Assembly (NCBI GenBank): GCA_964511265.1
Contig: CAZEES010000002.1
Location: 1 to 64,000, forward strand
Source of the DNA: Nitrosopelagicus sp964511265
GTDB taxonomy: Archaea > Thermoproteota > Nitrososphaeria > Nitrososphaerales > Nitrosopumilaceae
DNA length: 64,000 bases
Reading direction: 5' to 3'
Under the pieces are notes generated by a model, which saw only the letters and a program-made list of their open reading frames with translations, did not search any database and was not told the DNA's origin. Shown here one piece after another: positions 25,057-33,784 of this stretch. Position 1 is the first letter of the stretch. Each line of letters opens with the position of its first letter. The translations under genes and the position numbers were made by a program.

Positions 25057-26130
25057 CTAGATTCTTTTCATTGATTCAGATAAGATTGTAATCTCTTTTG
25101 TGATGATTTTTTCAACCGCTGGAACTATACCTGCTCTAAGTTTGGTATTTTCTTCATAGATTTCTGCAACTTGGTCTTGGAAAAGTAATTTGATTCCAGG
25201 TAGCTCCATAATATTTTCTTCAACAGCTCGTGGTTCAGAGATATCTAAGATGAGAGTTCCTTTTTTCTTTTCTTGCATGACTAGCTTAATTCTGTCAAGA
25301 TTAATTACAAAATAATCAGCAGTTGTTGCAACTATAATAATGTCGAATTTGTCAAATCCGGCAAGTACTTCTGCAAATTCTACAGGAGTGCCACCTAGAA
25401 GTTGAGAGAAATTTGTGCAACGTTCTAGCGTACGACTAGTCACTTTGAAAGGGATTTGTTTTTGACCTAATGTTTTAGCAACCATTGCAGCAGATTCACC
25501 TGTACCTATGATCAAAACTTTCTTTTTTGCATCTAACCCAACTTTTTCTTCTATTAGATTTAGTGCAACATCACCTAATGATATAACATCTTTACTGATT
25601 TGAGTTGAGTCTCTAATTGAGCCTGCAAGCCTAATTACACTATCAAATAATTTGTTAAGAATTTTTCCTGAATGTCCTGAATTTTTTGCAGTTTCTAATG
25701 ATTGTTTAATTTCATCAATAACTTCTTGTTGACCAATCACCACAGAATCTAATCCACAAGCTAATCTTAGGAGATGAAGATATACATCATCATCTTTGAA
25801 AACTTCAAGTGTTTGATCAAAATGATCAATATCAATTTGTTCTATGCTAGAATTTTGTTGCCATATTTCTTTCATTTGATTAATTATCAATCCTTTTCCT
25901 TCAGGTCTACGTGCATCGGTAGTATCGTCAGTTTCAAGATTGCTAACAGTAAAGATTTCAACTCTACTTGAGGTTTGAATAATAATGCATTCTTCAACAC
26001 CTGGAATTTTTTTAAAAGCATCATATGCAGCTGTGATGTCAGTGAATGCAAATCTTGAAAGAGAATGTAATGGAACATTTTTGAAAGTAACGCGTGCATT
26101 CAAAACATCAAATTTAACTTCACTCAACAT
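25057..26130 (-). CDS. hemA: Glutamyl-tRNA reductase-like protein lacking the catalytic cysteine
   Basis: GluTR reduces Glu-tRNA to glutamate-1-semialdehyde for tetrapyrrole synthesis. Here the family signature CGLDSVVIGQQEVIDEIK, the NADPH motif LIIGTGESAAMVAKTL and a C-terminal dimerization helix are present in 357 residues. The N-terminal catalytic motif normally TCNR reads TSSR (residues 53-56), so the acyl-accepting cysteine is serine (S54). Either this enzyme uses a variant mechanism or it is a paralogue with another role. The hydrophobic Cys at position 48 is not equivalent by alignment. Confidence 0.8.
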   Translation of the reverse strand: MLSEVKFDVLNARVTFKNVPLHSLSRFAFTDITAAYDAFKKIPGVEECIIIQTSSRVEIFTVSNLETDDTTDARRPEGKGLIINQMKEIWQQNSSIEQIDIDHFDQTLEVFKDDDVYLHLLRLACGLDSVVIGQQEVIDEIKQSLETAKNSGHSGKILNKLFDSVIRLAGSIRDSTQISKDVISLGDVALNLIEEKVGLDAKKKVLIIGTGESAAMVAKTLGQKQIPFKVTSRTLERCTNFSQLLGGTPVEFAEVLAGFDKFDIIIVATTADYFVINLDRIKLVMQEKKKGTLILDISEPRAVEENIMELPGIKLLFQDQVAEIYEENTKLRAGIVPAVEKIITKEITILSESMKRI

Positions 26131-26144
26131 ATATCACCAAAATA

Positions 26145-26828
26145 TCAATCTCGTAGTTTTGTTCGTCCATCTTTTGCAGTTCTAAAAACATTCATTCCAA
26201 GATAATAATTATCATGTAATGAATCTAGGTATGTAAGGTCTTGTTCAATTTTTGCAATATCATCAGGTAAAGATTCAGGATCATTTCTAAGACGTTCTAG
26301 TTTTGCTTGTAGTTCATCGCCTAGAACAGTAATTCCAGTTTCATAATTGGAAGTTCCACCATAGCGTTCATCTAGAATGTTTTGAGGATCGTAATTAGGA
26401 GTTGTATCTTCATAGTTGAGAGCTTTTCTTGTAACTTCGTCTTTTTCAGCTTCAGAAAGGATAGGTTTAGGAAATCTTTCTTCTTTGTCCAAGAAAAATT
26501 CTGGTTCTCCCATCACTCGTCTAAAAATTTGTTCACCTTTTCTTCTGTATGAATAATCAGGATTGCTAGATGCTTCATCTTTGACTTCTTCTGCAATTGC
26601 CTTGAATTCATCTTCCGCAGCTTTTACTGCAGCTGCTTTCAATTCCTTAGCTTTTGCAATTGCTGCTTCTGCTGCTGCTTCTGCTTTTTCTGCAGCTTTT
26701 GCTGCTGTGTCCGCAGCTTTAGATGCCTTGATTGATTTTGCAGGAGTCTCTGTTTTTGATGCTTTAGTTGTTTTTGGAGTTTCTTTTGGAGATTCCTTAA
26801 CTTCTGATTCTTTTTTATCCTCAGACAT
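26145..26828 (-). CDS. Uncharacterized Ala/Lys/Glu-rich coiled-coil protein
   Basis: About 227 residues from ATG 26828 (MSEDKKESE). Residues about 1-35 are a Lys/Glu/Thr/Pro-rich tail, 36-90 an alanine-rich coiled coil (repeated AAEKAEAAAEAA-like), then a globular C-terminal part with YRRKGEQIFRRVMGEPEFFLD. The longer ORF start at 26897 looks less natural. It lies 14 bp upstream of the GluTR-like gene, so the two may be cotranscribed. No function can be given. Confidence 0.7.
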   Translation of the reverse strand: MSEDKKESEVKESPKETPKTTKASKTETPAKSIKASKAADTAAKAAEKAEAAAEAAIAKAKELKAAAVKAAEDEFKAIAEEVKDEASSNPDYSYRRKGEQIFRRVMGEPEFFLDKEERFPKPILSEAEKDEVTRKALNYEDTTPNYDPQNILDERYGGTSNYETGITVLGDELQAKLERLRNDPESLPDDIAKIEQDLTYLDSLHDNYYLGMNVFRTAKDGRTKLRD

Positions 26829-26926
26829 CAATTTTTCACTAAAGTTGCCCGATTTTAATATTATTGTGTCGTATAGATTTGAATCTTCTGCGATCAAACA
26901 ATCTTAAAATTTTAAGAAAGAAATGG

Positions 26927-27001
26927 CGCCCTCGGCGGGATTTGAACCCGCGTCTCAGCCGTGACAGGGCCGAATTCTAGACCGGGCTATACTACAAGGG
27001 C
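26927..27001 (-). tRNA. tRNA-Asp (GUC)
   Basis: Acceptor GCCCTTG/CGAGGGC, anticodon loop CTGTCAC, T-loop TTCAAAT, discriminator G. The CCA tail is encoded (26924-26926 on the minus strand). Confidence 0.96.
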
Positions 27002-27096
27002 AGTATTTACAAGAAAAAGAATTGCTGGTTTTAAAGTTTCCATTTTTGATTTCAAACTGTAAAAGACTAAATTATACAGTAAAGGGAAAACGCAAG

Positions 27097-27170
27097 GGGT
27101 CTATAGCGCAGCCAGGTAGCGCACCGGCCTTTTAAGCCGGCTGTCGTGGGTTCGAATCCCACTAGACCCG
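27097..27170 (+). tRNA. tRNA-Lys (UUU)
   Basis: Acceptor GGGTCTA/TAGACCC, anticodon stem CCGGC/GCCGG with loop CTTTTAA, T-arm GTGGG-TTCGAAT-CCCAC, discriminator G. A TATA-like aattatacag lies about 25 bp upstream. CCA is not encoded. Confidence 0.97.
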
Positions 27171-27173
27171 CGT

Positions 27174-28634
27174 CTATTTTGTAAGTGTTTTAACGCGTTT
27201 TTCTAATAAAGTTAAAGATTTTTTCACACTGTCATTTTGAGTTTTGACAGATTTTTTCAGTGTAATAATTTTGCGGGTTCTTTGCCCAATCATTCGTGTT
27301 TGTTCTGCAGTACCAGAAGAGCCTTTTGATTTTCGTTGTTTAAGAGATGAAGAGATGGTAGTTTTTTGGATTAATTCAAAAAGTTTTGCAGGTTTAATAT
27401 CTTTAATTCCAAGAGATTTAATTTCATCTAGATCAAGATCAGAGAGTAGTTTTTTGGAATTGTGCGATAACTGAACAAGATTACCAACAATGTTATGTGC
27501 AGTACGAAATGGAATTTTTTCAAGGACTAGGTTTTCAGCTAAATCTAACGCAACTAGAAATCCCTCCTCAGTTGCTTTTTGCATTTTTTCTTGATTAACA
27601 ATGAGATCAGAGAGCATTGATTTTATGATAATTAATGCAGTGATAGATATTTTTGATGTAGACCAGATTGAAGATTTTATTTGCTGCAAGTCTCGACTAT
27701 ATCCAGAAGAAAGTCCTTTGGTAGTAGTTAAGATGGAGGTCAAATATCCAATAACCTGGGATGTCTTTCCACGTGTAAGCTCTAAGATGTCTGGATTTTT
27801 CTTTTGTGGCATTACACTTGAAGGAGATGTAAAATCATCAGATAGTTCAATGAATGAGAATTCGGCTGATGACCAGATGATAAAGTCCTCAGCTAGTCTA
27901 CTTAGGTTTGTCATCATAATTGCAGAACTTGCAACATATTCAGCTACAAAGTCACGTGTGCTTGTAGCATCAATTGAGTTTTCAATAAGAGATGCAAATC
28001 CAAGCATCTTTGCAGTACTGTCTCTATCAATAGGTAAACTTGTTCCACCTATAGGACCCGCACCCAGAGGACTCTGATTAACACGGGTGTACAATGACAT
28101 GAATCTATCTAAATCACGCAATAATGAATCAGCATAAGACAAAAGATAATGAGAGAAAACTCCAACTTGAGCTTGTTGAAGATGGGTATAAAGTGGCATT
28201 ATTGTTTTAGTATTTTCTTGTGCTGTTTTTAGTAGAGTAGAAATTGTTTCAAGTAGACATTGTAAAAGTATGTTAATGTCATCACGAATTTTTAATCTTA
28301 TATCAAGTGCGACTTGATCATTTCGTGAGCGCGCAGTATGCATTTTTCCACCATTTTCAAGTCCAGTTTTCTTGATTACCAGGGATTCAATCAGTTCATG
28401 AATATCTTCTGGTTCAAAGTCAGGTTGTGATATGTTTCCTCCCTTTAATTCTTCTAGTGCAATCAGAATTTTTTTTACTTCAGTTTTTGTTATGAGTTTA
28501 TTTTCATATAGCATGATAACATGCGCTTCACTTCCAACAATGTCATAAAATGCAATATCAGAATCGTCTTTGATTGATGAAACATAACTTAGAGTGATAT
28601 CATCAAGATCTTTTCCCAATCTAGAACGATACAT
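27174..28634 (-). CDS. argH: Argininosuccinate lyase
   Basis: Splits argininosuccinate into arginine and fumarate. The family signature SSVMPQKKNPDILE, the HTARSRNDQVALDIRLK stretch and the HLQQAQ histidine segment are present. Start ATG 28634 (MYRSRLGKDLD) is chosen over the ORF start at 28691, which would overlap the divergent DUF59 gene and remove the promoter. The C-terminal region is Lys-rich. The 3' end is 3 bp from the end of tRNA-Lys. Confidence 0.94.
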   Translation of the reverse strand: MYRSRLGKDLDDITLSYVSSIKDDSDIAFYDIVGSEAHVIMLYENKLITKTEVKKILIALEELKGGNISQPDFEPEDIHELIESLVIKKTGLENGGKMHTARSRNDQVALDIRLKIRDDINILLQCLLETISTLLKTAQENTKTIMPLYTHLQQAQVGVFSHYLLSYADSLLRDLDRFMSLYTRVNQSPLGAGPIGGTSLPIDRDSTAKMLGFASLIENSIDATSTRDFVAEYVASSAIMMTNLSRLAEDFIIWSSAEFSFIELSDDFTSPSSVMPQKKNPDILELTRGKTSQVIGYLTSILTTTKGLSSGYSRDLQQIKSSIWSTSKISITALIIIKSMLSDLIVNQEKMQKATEEGFLVALDLAENLVLEKIPFRTAHNIVGNLVQLSHNSKKLLSDLDLDEIKSLGIKDIKPAKLFELIQKTTISSSLKQRKSKGSSGTAEQTRMIGQRTRKIITLKKSVKTQNDSVKKSLTLLEKRVKTLTK

Positions 28635-28652
28635 CAACTTGGATTCAAAATC

Positions 28653-28664
28653 GCTATATATAGC
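28653..28664. promoter_or_regulatory. Shared palindromic TATA element, argH / DUF59 gene
   Basis: The palindrome gctatatatagc sits exactly midway in the 48-bp gap between argH (start 28634, minus) and the DUF59 gene (start 28683, plus). Its centre is 24.5 bp from each start codon. This suggests one bidirectional TATA box driving two leaderless transcripts. Confidence 0.6.
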
Positions 28665-28682
28665 AACTACGGATTCAATTCG

Positions 28683-29006
28683 ATGACACAAGATGTTAAA
28701 CAGCTAAGAGTGAAAATCTTCGATGAATTATCACAAATTGTAGATCCTGAGATCAACACAACAATTACAGAATTGGAATTAATTGATGAAGTAGACATTA
28801 GTGAATCGAATGTTAAAGTTGATTTGCATCTAACAAGCCCTTTTTGTCCAGCTGTTTTTGGATTTAAAATTGCACAAGATATTCACGATAATTTATTGGG
28901 AATACAAGGAATTGATGACGTAAAGGTTAATGTCTCAAACCACTTTATGGCAGAGCAGATTAACAATCAAGTAAATAACAGCCCAAATCCTCACAAAAAA
29001 GATTAG
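28683..29006 (+). CDS. DUF59 / MIP18-family Fe-S assembly protein
   Basis: 107 residues with the DUF59 core: a helix, VDPEINTTI turn, ELIDEV strand, and the SPFCPAVFG loop carrying the conserved cysteine. Family members (PaaD, SufT, eukaryotic MIP18) deliver or mature iron-sulphur clusters. It converges on sdhB (3 bp overlap), which encodes a three-cluster protein, and diverges from argH. Confidence 0.85.
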   Translation: MTQDVKQLRVKIFDELSQIVDPEINTTITELELIDEVDISESNVKVDLHLTSPFCPAVFGFKIAQDIHDNLLGIQGIDDVKVNVSNHFMAEQINNQVNNSPNPHKKD

Positions 29007-29779
29007 TCTCTAATTCCTAGAAGATATCCTCTCAAAAGTTGAATTCCCATTGCAGGATCAACTCCTTTTGGACAAACTTGGCTACAAGAGCCAGCAAAGT
29101 GACATCTCCATATTCCATGAGATTCATCTATAACTTTGAGTCGTTTGTTTTTTCCTTTGTCTCTGTCATCTGCAATGTATCTATATGCTTGAGCCAATGC
29201 TTGAGGACCAACAAATGTCGTATCCATAGCCATGGTTGGACATGCAGAGTTACACAATCCACATTTGATACAGCTAGAAAATTGGATATATTTTTCAACA
29301 TTTTCAGGACTTTGTAGAAATTCTCGTACTCCACTTTCAGGGTCAATTTCAGAATCATCTCTAATCACATATGGCATGACTTTTTTGTGGTTGTTTATCA
29401 TTCGATCAAAGTTAACTGCCAAATCACGGACTAAAGGATAGTTATCCATCGGTTCTACTGTAATAGTGTCAGAATTTAATTCAGAAATTTTTGTAAAACA
29501 TGCCAAAGCAGGTTTACCATTAATTTTCATTCCGCAAGAACCACAGGATGCTTGTCTACAAGAATATCTAATTCCAACAGAGTGATCTAGATGTGATTTT
29601 ACATCTAGTAAAGCATCCAAAACAGTTGTCCATTTTTCAATAGGAACTACAAACTCATCAAATCTCTCTTCAGAACTTACATTTGGATTACTTCGCTTAA
29701 TTTTTAATTTTATAGATTTTGTAGAAGAGACAATTGTTTGAGAACGTTCTTCTGATAATTTAGGATGAATTGTTGCCAT
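29003..29779 (-). CDS. sdhB: Succinate dehydrogenase iron-sulphur subunit
   Basis: Carries the three clusters linking the flavin to quinone. The [2Fe-2S] motif is SCRQASCGSCGMKINGKPALAC, followed by CIKCGLCNSACP and a later C..HFAGSCSQVCPKG segment. At 258 residues the length is normal. It is the last gene of sdhACDB and abuts sdhD by 1 bp. The 3' end overlaps the convergent DUF59 gene by 4 bp. Confidence 0.93.
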   Translation of the reverse strand: MATIHPKLSEERSQTIVSSTKSIKLKIKRSNPNVSSEERFDEFVVPIEKWTTVLDALLDVKSHLDHSVGIRYSCRQASCGSCGMKINGKPALACFTKISELNSDTITVEPMDNYPLVRDLAVNFDRMINNHKKVMPYVIRDDSEIDPESGVREFLQSPENVEKYIQFSSCIKCGLCNSACPTMAMDTTFVGPQALAQAYRYIADDRDKGKNKRLKVIDESHGIWRCHFAGSCSQVCPKGVDPAMGIQLLRGYLLGIRD

Positions 29780-30132
29780 TACACCAACCCCATACTTGTC
29801 ATAATTATAGTTCGTGAACCATATGCAATTAATCCTGCCATTGCTGCAAGACAGCCAAATGTTACAACTTTTTCATATGCGGGACCCTGATGCATTTCCA
29901 ATAGAATTACTCTCAACCCATTAAATCCGTGAATAGAGATTAAGATGAGCAATAGTTCGAGTAATAGTGCATATCCTACACTTTCATAATTTGCAATTAC
30001 ATTTTCATATTGTAATGATTCATGGAAGTTTTGAGTCAGTCGCATTAGTATGTGAACGACTGTCAAGAACAGTGCACCTATGGCAGTGCCATAGTGTATT
30101 TTCATTATGACGCTTTCTCTTAATATCATCAT
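29779..30132 (-). CDS. sdhD: Succinate dehydrogenase membrane anchor subunit D
   Basis: A small membrane protein (117 residues) with three hydrophobic helices and histidines in KIHYGTAIG, VVHILMRL and ISIHGFNGLR; the last resembles a haem- or quinone-site histidine of SdhD. Start ATG 30132 overlaps the sdhC stop as ATGA; the longer ORF to 30198 would run into sdhC. Confidence 0.82.
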   Translation of the reverse strand: MMILRESVIMKIHYGTAIGALFLTVVHILMRLTQNFHESLQYENVIANYESVGYALLLELLLILISIHGFNGLRVILLEMHQGPAYEKVVTFGCLAAMAGLIAYGSRTIIMTSMGLV

Positions 30133-30569
30133 GAGAACATAACCGCCATTCCGTACCACATTGCAAGAGCTGCCATACCTAATGTTGCATAGATACATGC
30201 CTTACCCTTCATGTTAATTGATTGAGGTTTGTATGGATAATCAGGTCTCTCTGTTTTACCAATACCATAACCCATTTGTGCAATCATTAATCTAATTCCA
30301 TTTCCAGTATGAAAGACACACATTCCAATAACTAACGCCAAAAAGAGATGGCCTTCAGTAGTTTGTGTCAGTTCTAATGATTTGTCCCAGACAGCTTTTC
30401 CATCTAAGATGTGACTTGTTTCATAAATATGACCTATGAAATATGCTAAGAGACCAAGACCTGTTAAACGCATTAAAAGCCAAGCGAGTCGTTCTATGCC
30501 AAATTTTCCAATCTTACCAGGATTAAGCCATCCTTTCAGTCCTTCTCTTGCACCAGTCTCTCGTTCCAT
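30129..30569 (-). CDS. sdhC: Succinate dehydrogenase cytochrome b subunit C
   Basis: 146 residues with three hydrophobic helices. An amphipathic N-terminal part precedes LAWLLMRLTGLGLLAYFIGH; CVFHTGNGIRLM carries the candidate haem axial histidine. It overlaps sdhA by 1 bp and sdhD by 4 bp, so all four sdh genes are translationally coupled. Confidence 0.85.
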   Translation of the reverse strand: MERETGAREGLKGWLNPGKIGKFGIERLAWLLMRLTGLGLLAYFIGHIYETSHILDGKAVWDKSLELTQTTEGHLFLALVIGMCVFHTGNGIRLMIAQMGYGIGKTERPDYPYKPQSINMKGKACIYATLGMAALAMWYGMAVMFS

Positions 30570-32281
30570 CAGTATTTTCTCTCCACAGGTTTGTATTTAG
30601 TTATAGTAACTGGATGCTTCTTCATAATTGGTTCGTTTGGATCATAGTAAGCCAGTGTGTGGTGAAGGAAATTGGCATCATCACGTGTAGGGAAATCAGT
30701 TCTAGCGTGAGCCCCACGAGATTCTTTTCTGTTTAGCGCGCCCAACAATACGACTTCAGCAACACGGAACATCGAGTCTAGCTCCATTACATTTTGGAAG
30801 TTTGTGTTGTATTCTTTTGCTGAATCATCAACATGCTTCCAAGTTTTCTGTTTTAGTTCACGAATTTTTTTGAGACCTTCAGCCAAATCATTGTGATTTC
30901 TATAAACATAGGCTTTTGCGTTTAGAGTTTCAGCAACTTCTTGTTTTACTTCGTATGGATTTACTTCACCACGTCCACGGAATATACCATCAAAGATTCT
31001 AGTTTCCTCTGCAGCTACTAGATGAGCAGGGAATTGTGCAGAAGTGTGTTCTTTTTCAATATAATCAGCAGCCAGTGAACCAGTAATTTTTCCCCACACA
31101 ATACATTCAGAAGTAGAGTTTGCACCTAGACGATTTGCTCCATGAACACTGTTACATGCAGCTTCACCTGCAGCCCAAACTCCTTGTAGTTCAGCTGCAC
31201 CATCAATGTTTGTGTGAATTCCACCCATCATGTAATGGCATACAGGTCTAACGTCAATTGGTTCATCAGCAGGATCAATTCCTGAGAATTTAATTGAGAT
31301 TTCTCTAATGCCTCCTAGTTTAGATCTAATTGTTTCATCTCCTAGATGTCGCAAGTCTAATTTCATACAGTCTTCTCCTGTTTCGTGTTTAAACCCACGA
31401 CCTTCATTAATCTCAGACATTATAGAACGTGAGACAATATCACGTGGAGCTAATTCCATTTTTCCAGCTGCATAATTTTTCATGAAACGATCACCATCTT
31501 TGTTTAGTAGATAGCCACCTTCACCTCTAGCACCCTCTGTGATTAGAATTCCAGAGGGCAATATTCCAGTAGGATGAAATTGAACAAACTCCATATCTTT
31601 TAGACCCATTCCTGCACGATAGGCCATGTCCAGACCATCAGGAGTTGACGATAAGGCATATGTCGAATAACTAAAAATTCTTCCTGCGCCACCAGTTGCA
31701 ATTATCAATGCTTTACCTTTGATTGTGTAGAATGTTCCAGAAGATGTTTCTATGGCAGTAATTCCACAAAATTGTTTGCCATCATGTATAATAGATGTGA
31801 TGTACCATTCGTTTAGAAATTCTATATTGTCAAATTTTTGACATGTGTCGTATAATGTCTGCATTTCAAAAAATCCAACTTTGTCAATAGCATAGGTTGC
31901 ACGTGGAAAGCTATATCCACCAAAATTACGTTGATCAATTTTTCCATTTTCTTGTCTAGACCAAGGCATTCCCCAATGTTCCAATTGAAAGATTTCATTT
32001 GGCATCATGTGGCATAATTTTTCAGCCACATCCTGATCAGCCAGAAAGTCGCTTCCTTTGACTGTATCATAAATGTGAGATTCTATTGTATCTCCTTTTT
32101 CTTCTTGAATGACTGCTGCAGTTCCTCCTTCAGCAGACACGGAGTGAGAACGCATAACTTGTGTTTTTGCCACTACGCCAATCTTGATTTTAGAATTCTT
32201 TTTTGCAGCCTCGATAGCAGCGCGTAGTCCTGCCAGTCCAGAACCTGCAATGATTAAATCAAATTCAATAGAATCCGTCAT
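30569..32281 (-). CDS. sdhA: Succinate dehydrogenase flavoprotein subunit
   Basis: Oxidizes succinate to fumarate with covalent FAD. The N-terminal dinucleotide fold GSGLAGLRAAIEAAK, the FAD-linking histidine in SHSVSAEGGTAAV, and HGANRLGANSTSE are visible in 570 residues. In the 3HP/4HB organism it serves the partial TCA cycle, joining carbon metabolism to the quinone pool. It heads the sdhACDB operon and diverges from the padR-like gene. Confidence 0.95.
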   Translation of the reverse strand: MTDSIEFDLIIAGSGLAGLRAAIEAAKKNSKIKIGVVAKTQVMRSHSVSAEGGTAAVIQEEKGDTIESHIYDTVKGSDFLADQDVAEKLCHMMPNEIFQLEHWGMPWSRQENGKIDQRNFGGYSFPRATYAIDKVGFFEMQTLYDTCQKFDNIEFLNEWYITSIIHDGKQFCGITAIETSSGTFYTIKGKALIIATGGAGRIFSYSTYALSSTPDGLDMAYRAGMGLKDMEFVQFHPTGILPSGILITEGARGEGGYLLNKDGDRFMKNYAAGKMELAPRDIVSRSIMSEINEGRGFKHETGEDCMKLDLRHLGDETIRSKLGGIREISIKFSGIDPADEPIDVRPVCHYMMGGIHTNIDGAAELQGVWAAGEAACNSVHGANRLGANSTSECIVWGKITGSLAADYIEKEHTSAQFPAHLVAAEETRIFDGIFRGRGEVNPYEVKQEVAETLNAKAYVYRNHNDLAEGLKKIRELKQKTWKHVDDSAKEYNTNFQNVMELDSMFRVAEVVLLGALNRKESRGAHARTDFPTRDDANFLHHTLAYYDPNEPIMKKHPVTITKYKPVERKY

Positions 32282-32352
32282 TAATGAATAAAATCAGAAT
32301 AGGTTACTTATGTATTATAACAAAGAATCAACGATCGAATCATTAATATATA

Positions 32353-32374
32353 TCACTAGTGATATCACTAGTGA
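32353..32374. promoter_or_regulatory. Double palindromic operator in the sdhA-padR gap
   Basis: TCACTAGTGA occurs twice (32353-32362 and 32365-32374) separated by TA; the 22-bp unit is itself palindromic. It lies between a TATA-like taatatata (32344-32352) and the padR start codon (32374), so a bound protein would block initiation. This is typical of PadR autorepression; control of sdhA is possible but the site is about 70 bp from its start. Confidence 0.75.
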
Positions 32375-32859
32375 TGTTTGAAGAATGGGCTCAAAGAGTT
32401 GGAAGTGCAGTGCCAAGAGGATTTTCAAGATATTACATCTTAAAGCAATTACAAAAAATGCCACATACAGGAAAGGAAATTATTAATTCTGCAGTTGAAG
32501 AAAGCGACGGAAAATGGAAACCTTCTCCAGGATTAATTTATCCACTATTAGGTAGATTATTGGATGAAGGTTTGATTGAAGAAACAGAAGATGGAAAGTA
32601 TCAGATTACAGATAAGGGGAAAACAATCTCACAAGATTTGGAGATATTTAACAAAAATATGAAAGACCAGTTAGATACAGTGATGAAAATGGCCAATGTT
32701 GGAAAATTTATGGCAATGGATGTTTTGGAAAGAGTCACCATATTAGGTAATTTATTGAGTTCAAATGTTAGCAAAATGACAAATCATGAAGTTGAAAAAT
32801 ATAAAAAATTTCTACAGGCAGAACTAGAAAAGATAAAAGAAATGGATTCAAAAAAATAG
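32374..32859 (+). CDS. PadR-family transcriptional regulator
   Basis: 161 residues. The winged helix (about 15-95) has GLIYPLLGRLLDEGLIEE, the PadR wing signature, followed by a C-terminal helical dimerization region (about 100-160). ATG 32374 is chosen: the longer GTG start at 32359 lies inside the operator, and the TATA-like element is 26 bp upstream of this ATG. The ligand is unknown. Confidence 0.86.
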   Translation: MFEEWAQRVGSAVPRGFSRYYILKQLQKMPHTGKEIINSAVEESDGKWKPSPGLIYPLLGRLLDEGLIEETEDGKYQITDKGKTISQDLEIFNKNMKDQLDTVMKMANVGKFMAMDVLERVTILGNLLSSNVSKMTNHEVEKYKKFLQAELEKIKEMDSKK

Positions 32860-32902
32860 GATTTCAGGCTAATCATAAATAAAACAGGGTTAGATAGATT
32901 TC

Positions 32903-33760
32903 ATGAAAAAACTTCGTAGGCTAATTAATGATAAATCAAAACCACTAGTGGTTCCAGGAGTGTATGATGCAATTGGAGCAAAGATTGCTCAGAAGGTTGG
33001 ATTTGAAGCAATGTTTCAAACAGGATACGGTACATCTGCCACACTGTTAGGAATGCCAGATTATGGGTTCATCGGATTGTCTGAGACTACAGATAATGCC
33101 AGACGTATAGCAAATGCAATATCAGTTCCTTTAATTGTAGATGTAGATACAGGTTATGGAAATGCATTAACTGTTAAAAAATTAATTCAAGATTTACAAG
33201 TTGCAGGAGCATCAGGCATATTTCTTGAAGATCAAAAATGGCCGAAAAGATGTGGGCATATGAAAGGAAAAGAAGTCGTTCAAAAAGAGGAATATGCGGA
33301 AAAATTAGCAGCTGCTGTAGATTCAAAGCAAGATAAAGATTTCATCATAGTGGCAAGAACTGATGCAAGAGCCACAGAAGGATTAGATGATGCAATCGAG
33401 AGAGGCAAATATTACAAGAAGGTGGGGGCAGATTTGATTTTTGTTGAGGCACCAAATTCAATAGAAGAGATGAAAATCATTGGAAAGTCAATAAATGCGC
33501 CATTAGTTGCAAATATGATTGAGGGTGGTGCAACACCAATTAGTTCAACTTCGACCCTACACAAGATGGGCTTTCAGCTTATCTTATATCCACTTTCCAT
33601 ATTGTATGCAAACACATTTGCAACCATGAAAATACTGAAAGAATTGAAGAGTAAAGGTACCACTACAAGACTGAAAAAAAACTTGGTGAATTTTGATCAA
33701 TTTAATGACATTGTAGAATTGTCAAAATTTAGAAAATTAGAGAATAAATATTCAAAATAA
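32903..33760 (+). CDS. Isocitrate lyase / PEP mutase family enzyme
   Basis: A TIM-barrel C-C bond enzyme of 285 residues. The family signature KRCGHMKGKEV (about 113-123) and the metal-site DVDTGYGN are present. The KRCGH form is typical of methylisocitrate lyase and related oxaloacetate decarboxylases, so a role in propionate or C4 acid turnover is plausible. There is no prp gene nearby, so the substrate remains open. Confidence 0.85.
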   Translation: MKKLRRLINDKSKPLVVPGVYDAIGAKIAQKVGFEAMFQTGYGTSATLLGMPDYGFIGLSETTDNARRIANAISVPLIVDVDTGYGNALTVKKLIQDLQVAGASGIFLEDQKWPKRCGHMKGKEVVQKEEYAEKLAAAVDSKQDKDFIIVARTDARATEGLDDAIERGKYYKKVGADLIFVEAPNSIEEMKIIGKSINAPLVANMIEGGATPISSTSTLHKMGFQLILYPLSILYANTFATMKILKELKSKGTTTRLKKNLVNFDQFNDIVELSKFRKLENKYSK

Positions 33761-33784
33761 AAAAAGAAAAAACTAGTAAAGAGT

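Noticed and set aside
27601..28077. 158-residue open frame antisense to argH
   Set aside because: Shadow of argH, whose signature motifs lie on the other strand in the same interval.
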